Positions 62,166-64,000 of a stretch of DNA of 64,000 nt are shown here, piece by piece. The stretch is from positions 185,750 to 249,749 of the forward strand of contig NZ_JAEKGC010000006.1 of the NCBI RefSeq assembly GCF_016405885.1, read 5' to 3'. The notes beneath the pieces were generated by a model, which had not been told where the DNA came from, did no database searches, and worked only from the letters and a program-made list of their open reading frames with translations. The translations under genes and the position numbers were made by a program. The number at the start of each line of letters is the position of its first letter. Within the stretch, counting starts at the first letter, position 1. This stretch comes from Arthrobacter sp. MSA 4-2. GTDB taxonomy: Bacteria > Actinomycetota > Actinomycetes > Actinomycetales > Micrococcaceae.

Positions 62166-62177
62166 CCCCCCCCCCCC
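62166..62177 (+). repeat. Poly-C tract of 12
   Basis: Twelve consecutive C in the gap between the NTF2-like and CGNR genes, the same length as the tract at 45706-45717. Confidence 0.9.
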
Positions 62178-62293
62178 GACGAGCACCGGAATAACGGGTG
62201 ATTGGTCCTGAACCACCGGCTGCCAACAACCCCGGACCCACCCACTCTGCCGGTCCGGTAACGATTTCGCCGTTCCGGACGCCGGACCCTGCG

Positions 62294-62824
62294 TCAGCGG
62301 GCGTCCGTGGCCGGGCTGGTCCGCTGGCGGCTGGCATGCGCGCGGGCTTTCATTCGGTTCCCACACGTTGTCATCGAGCACCACTTACCGGTTCCCGGTC
62401 GACTGCGATCGATGAAGAACAGGTTGCAGTCGCTGTTCGCGCACGCCTTGAGCCGACCCGGCGTCGACTCAGCGAAGTGGGACCACGCCATGGCCGCCCG
62501 TGCTGCGAGTCGTTTCGGTGGATCCGCTTCCAGCCGCCACTGGATACCTGCCGGAGATGGCTCCGGCATGAGAGAGATATCGGCGAGCAACTCGATCAGG
62601 CGCTCGGTCGCCCCTTCGGCCCCCCGGATGACATCGTGAAGGACCTGCCTCATGAGCCGCAGGTTCTGCAGCTCGGCATCGGAGCCGGTGCCGCCGAACC
62701 TCACCGCAAATTCTCCGGCTGCTCGCGCATGGAGCTCCTCCGTGATCTGGCCGCCGACGGCGGGGGCACTGTTCAGCAAGGCCAGGAGAAGGTCTTCGTC
62801 CGGGACCGCGCTCTGGAAAACCAT
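62294..62824 (-). CDS. CGNR zinc-finger/ABATE-domain regulator
   Basis: 176 aa. The N-terminal stress-induced ABATE-like domain (about 1-115) precedes a CGNR zinc finger: LKACANSDCNLFFIDRS, KWCSMTTCGNRMKARAHASR with four Cys. These proteins are putative transcription factors. ATG 62824 follows AAAGGGTGAGG; a GTG at 62890 would extend it into the promoter of the divergent hydrolase. It probably controls the hydrolase and/or the NTF2-like gene. Confidence 0.88.
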   Translation of the reverse strand: MVFQSAVPDEDLLLALLNSAPAVGGQITEELHARAAGEFAVRFGGTGSDAELQNLRLMRQVLHDVIRGAEGATERLIELLADISLMPEPSPAGIQWRLEADPPKRLAARAAMAWSHFAESTPGRLKACANSDCNLFFIDRSRPGTGKWCSMTTCGNRMKARAHASRQRTSPATDAR

Positions 62825-62866
62825 CCTCACCCTTTCGCGTTGCCCACCGGTGAAGGGTGTCAACGT

Positions 62867-62913
62867 TTGTGCTACATTTCCACTAACCACTATAGACCAT
62901 TTTAGGAGTTAGT
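62867..62913 (+). promoter_or_regulatory. Promoter of the epoxide hydrolase-like gene
   Basis: TTGTGC (62867-62872), 18-bp spacer, TATAGA (62891-62896). ACTAAC (62882-62887) and GTTAGT (62908-62913) form an inverted repeat around the -10. Confidence 0.4.
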
Positions 62914-62914
62914 C

Positions 62915-63775
62915 ATGGTTACAGTTCATCACCGCGTCGCCACAGTCAACGGTCTCAGCATGTTCTATCGGGAAGCCGGGCCGGTGGGTGCGCCCGTGCT
63001 GCTTCTCCTGCATGGATACCCGACCAGTTCCCACATGTTCCGGCACCTCATCCCGGCCCTGGCGGACGAGTATCACGTCATCGCGCCCGACCACATCGGC
63101 TTTGGACGCTCTTCGGCGCCGTCGGTGGCTGAGTTTGACTACACCTTCGACTCGCTCGCGGACATAACGGCCGGGCTGTTGGCGGGCCTTGGCATCACAA
63201 AATACACCGTGTACACCCAGGACTACGGGGCACCGATCGCATGGCGGCTCGCGTTGGCCGACCCGGGGTCGATTGAAGGTGTCATTTCCCAGAACGGCAA
63301 CGCCTATGAGGAAGGCTTCGTGCCGGACTTCTGGGCTCCCATCTGGGCGTATGGCGCCGACCCATCCCCCGCGAATGAGCTCGCTCTGCGGCCGGCGCTC
63401 GAACGGGAGGCCGTGGAATGGCAGTACAAGCACGGGGTTCCCGATGTGACCACAATTGATCCGGACGCATGGGAGCATGACCTCGCCCTTCTGGACCGGG
63501 AAGGAATGGACCGGGTGCAGCTGGCCCTGTTCGGTGACTATCACACGAACCGTACGCTGTACCCGGCGGTTCATCAGTGGCTGCGTGATTCGCAGGTTCC
63601 TGTCCTGGCAGTATGGGGCAGGAACGACGAGATCTTCGGCCCGGATGGTGCCAAGGCGTTTCTCAAGGACGCCCCTCACGCCCAGGTGCAGCTGCTTGAC
63701 GGAGGGCACTTCCTGCTGGAATCGCACCTCGACGAGGTCGCGCAGCTCATCCGCGACTGGCGCGCTGGATTCTAG
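62915..63775 (+). CDS. Epoxide hydrolase/haloalkane dehalogenase-like alpha/beta hydrolase
   Basis: 286 aa. LLHGYPTSSHMFR gives the oxyanion HGxP; the nucleophile is Asp in TQDYGAPIAWRLA, as in epoxide hydrolases and dehalogenases and unlike Ser esterases. Acid Asp in VWGRNDEIFG and His in GGHFLLES complete the triad. Cytosolic. AGGAG lies seven bases before ATG 62915. Substrate unknown; the Asp nucleophile makes an epoxide or halide substrate likely. Confidence 0.87.
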   Translation: MVTVHHRVATVNGLSMFYREAGPVGAPVLLLLHGYPTSSHMFRHLIPALADEYHVIAPDHIGFGRSSAPSVAEFDYTFDSLADITAGLLAGLGITKYTVYTQDYGAPIAWRLALADPGSIEGVISQNGNAYEEGFVPDFWAPIWAYGADPSPANELALRPALEREAVEWQYKHGVPDVTTIDPDAWEHDLALLDREGMDRVQLALFGDYHTNRTLYPAVHQWLRDSQVPVLAVWGRNDEIFGPDGAKAFLKDAPHAQVQLLDGGHFLLESHLDEVAQLIRDWRAGF

Positions 63776-64000
63776 CGGGTTCCCGCACATGGCCGCCGTG
63801 GCAGCGTGACCCGGACATTCCTTAGCGGCCTCTGCCGCACCCTTTCGCCCCCTCATCGATCCGCCCATCTGCGCCGCGCGGGGAGATCATAGCGCAGGAA
63901 CTTTTGGAGCCCGACACCGGCCGCGGCTCCTGCGACGTGGGGTTGGTCACATGCCCTTGACTGTGTTGTTGGCACAGGGTCTTCAATGACGACATCAACA
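63776..64000. other. Window-end region
   Basis: 225 bp without a complete gene. TTGACT at 63957-63962 could be a -35 box, and ATG at 63986 opens a frame that runs off the window; neither can be judged from the visible sequence. Confidence 0.3.

Noticed and set aside
62909..63868. 319-codon minus-strand frame opposite the epoxide hydrolase-like gene
   Set aside because: No domain; the plus strand has a full catalytic triad and ribosome site.

Overview
The window is high-GC actinobacterial DNA, most likely a chromosomal segment of an Arthrobacter-like member of the Micrococcaceae. This rests on gene content and order recalled from that group: sigE-tatB-mrp next to an MgtE_N/CBS protein, a gluABCD glutamate transporter, the succinylase lysine branch (dapE, dapD, dapC with ferredoxin), typA beside peptide ABC clusters, and short non-SD starts fed by TANNNT -10 boxes. 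No rRNA, tRNA, CRISPR array, insertion sequence or prophage was recognised.

The core-like part is about 1-43 kb. In order it holds: a 5'-truncated Xaa-Pro aminopeptidase; a GSP17M-type membrane protein; an HxlR-SCP2 regulator facing a small unknown protein; the run MgtE_N/CBS, DUF1003, Mrp; tatB and sigE with a divergent O-methyltransferase; DUF3117; a mannosyltransferase-like protein, 3-methyladenine glycosylase I and a DivIVA-like protein in one operon; a LOG-family protein; gluABCD; dapE and dapD divergent; galE; citrate synthase; dapC-fdxA; a repeat-containing wall or membrane-anchored protein facing an ArsR regulator; typA; and two complete peptide ABC systems in tandem on the minus strand (28.2-41.1 kb), the upstream one split by an opposite-strand DUF3093 gene.

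From about 41.8 kb to the end the character changes to an accessory segment made of small regulator-plus-enzyme cassettes. They are TetR with alpha/beta hydrolase and aldo/keto reductase; alpha/beta hydrolase with TetR; HxlR facing a crotonase; TetR with a Bcr-type ABC exporter and a CPBP intramembrane protease; MarR with an NmrA-type reductase; and a CGNR zinc-finger regulator with an epoxide hydrolase-like enzyme and an NTF2-like protein. Most have a visible inverted repeat at the promoter, so each looks like a self-contained inducible detoxification or catabolic unit.

The most unusual locus is 52.7-57.1 kb. A TetR gene lies between two transcription units, a Bcr-like ABC transporter and a CPBP protease. 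Both promoters carry the same 10-bp palindrome GTACTAGTAC exactly 17 bp ahead of a TANNNT -10 box. The CPBP gene starts (GTG) inside the stop codon of a 44-codon ORF that has its own Shine-Dalgarno and a double-glycine-like motif. This could be a small peptide, export and protease/immunity system under one repressor; the peptide part is inference.

A second theme is transcription start. At least a dozen genes have a TANNNT hexamer 6-7 nt before the start codon, implying leaderless mRNAs. At dapE/dapD two such promoters are packed back to back into 33 bp.
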